A stretch of 64,000 nucleotides of DNA from Bradyrhizobium iriomotense (GTDB lineage: Bacteria; Pseudomonadota; Alphaproteobacteria; Rhizobiales; Xanthobacteraceae): assembly GCF_018130765.1 (NCBI RefSeq), contig NZ_JAFCJZ010000004.1, positions 372,001-436,000 of the forward strand. The letters are read 5' to 3'. Shown here in pieces: positions 63,194 to 64,000 of the stretch. The notes below the pieces were generated by a model. The model worked only from the letters and a program-made list of their open reading frames with translations, had not been told where the DNA came from and ran no database searches. Positions within the stretch are counted from its first letter, which is position 1. Each line of letters opens with the position of its first letter. The translations under genes were made by a program, and so were the position numbers.

Positions 63194-64000
63194 ATGAGCC
63201 AGGCCGAGCGCAGTCGTGCTGCGCCGAATGATTGCGTTCTCGAAGCACAGGGCCTGCGAAAGGAGTTTCGCGGGTTCGTCGCGGTCGCAGGGGTCAACCT
63301 GAAGATTAGGCGCGGCAGCATTCACGCCTTGATCGGCCCAAACGGTGCGGGCAAGACCACCGTGTTCAATTTGCTGACGCGCTTCCTTCCGCTCTCTTCA
63401 GGCCGGATCAGCTTCGAGTCCGAGGACGTGACCGCCTTGCGACCCGATCAGCTTGCTGCACGCGGTCTCGTGCGTTCGTTCCAAATCTCCGCCGTGTTCG
63501 CCAATCTCTCGGTGGCCGACAACATCAGGCTGGCGCTGCAACGACCCATGCTGTCTGCAATGCGCTTCTGGGCCGGCGATAAGGCTGCAACCTTCGGCGA
63601 AGACAGAATTTCCGGGCTGCTTGGTCAGGTGGGGCTCGAGAGCTTTGCGCGGGAGCGCGCTGGCGATCTGCCGTATGGGCGCAAGCGAGCGCTCGAAATT
63701 GCGACGACCCTCGCGGCCGATCCGAAAGTCATGTTGCTGGACGAACCGACCCAGGGGCTCGGGCATGAAGACGTCGATCGGGTGACCGATCTGATCCGGC
63801 GCGCGGCTCAGGGCCGCACCGTTGTGATGGTCGAGCACAACATGAAAATGGTCGCTCAGATTGCCGATACCATCACTGTGCTACGGCGAGGTGAGATCAT
63901 TGCCGAGGGCGCCTATCAGGAGCTTGCCGAGAATCCGGAGGTCGTAGAAGCCTATCTCGGCTCGAACCGCCGAGGCGATCGCTCGCAGCCGGGGGCGCGC
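63194..64000 (+). CDS. livG: Liv-type ABC transporter ATP-binding protein (LivG), 3' end cut
   Basis: At least 269 residues are present before the window ends without a stop. Walker A GPNGAGKTT (near residue 48), the Q-loop around FQISAVFANLS, signature LPYGRKRALEIA and Walker B VMLLDEPTQGL, then H-loop VEHNMKMV are complete. It is the ATPase of a Liv-type importer and probably continues into livF/livM. ATG 63194 has AGGAAG six bases upstream. Confidence 0.92.
   Translation, partial: MSQAERSRAAPNDCVLEAQGLRKEFRGFVAVAGVNLKIRRGSIHALIGPNGAGKTTVFNLLTRFLPLSSGRISFESEDVTALRPDQLAARGLVRSFQISAVFANLSVADNIRLALQRPMLSAMRFWAGDKAATFGEDRISGLLGQVGLESFARERAGDLPYGRKRALEIATTLAADPKVMLLDEPTQGLGHEDVDRVTDLIRRAAQGRTVVMVEHNMKMVAQIADTITVLRRGEIIAEGAYQELAENPEVVEAYLGSNRRGDRSQPGAR

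Overview
The window looks like chromosome of a Bradyrhizobium-type alphaproteobacterium (Nitrobacteraceae). Almost all of it is GC-rich with G/C-ending codons. It carries a ClpS2-type adaptor, a DUF1194 protein, and the palindromic intergenic elements (CATTCCGGGG..., AAAGCATGATCCGGAAAA...) common in that genus. The assignment rests on gene style and repeats, not on a marker gene.

Core chromosome, about 1-36.6 kb: housekeeping and metabolic genes in short operons. These include a DUF1499 protein, two acyl-CoA metabolism genes, cell-wall genes (extensin-like protein, L,D-transpeptidase), corA, an SDR, pdxH, a DnaJ-type co-chaperone, an ECF sigma/anti-sigma pair, fabI, a histidine phosphatase, aroC, a class III cyclase, clpS2, rRNA methyltransferases (TlyA, RlmD/TrmA type), and dxs-xseB-HDAC. 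A notable unit on the minus strand (18.5-15.9 kb) is a fluoride-stress operon. A fluoride riboswitch aptamer with an intrinsic terminator precedes an MFS transporter, two tandem CrcB/Fluc genes and a DUF190 gene.

Genomic island, from 36.6 kb to at least 50.6 kb: tRNA-Gln(TTG) is followed by a full-length tyrosine recombinase. Next comes an orphan group I intron core joined to the 3' half of a class II (Leu-type) tRNA, with no 5' exon nearby. After it lies a visibly AT-richer 2048-residue gene with an Mrr-like nuclease, TPR-like repeats and a PIN-like domain. Convergent to it is a five-gene minus-strand unit: a 54-aa protein, a GIY-YIG/DUF4357 protein whose catalytic Glu position reads Gln, an unknown 193-aa protein, a Lon-like AAA+ ATPase without protease domain, and a DUF2130 coiled-coil nuclease. 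This is the best candidate in the window for an undescribed (probably anti-phage or anti-plasmid) system. The right end of the island was not identified.

Catabolic cluster, 51-64 kb: enoyl-CoA hydratases, an acyl-CoA synthetase, two acyl-CoA dehydrogenases, an APH-type phosphotransferase translationally coupled to one of the dehydrogenases, two Liv-type substrate-binding proteins and a LivG ATPase cut by the window end. Two unusual regulators, each with two HxlR domains and two Cys-rich knuckles, flank the cluster. The kinase plus dehydrogenase pairing resembles ACAD10/11 and the levulinate (Lva) pathway, suggesting use of 4-hydroxy acids. A strong inverted repeat between the first regulator and the first hydratase is the likely operator.
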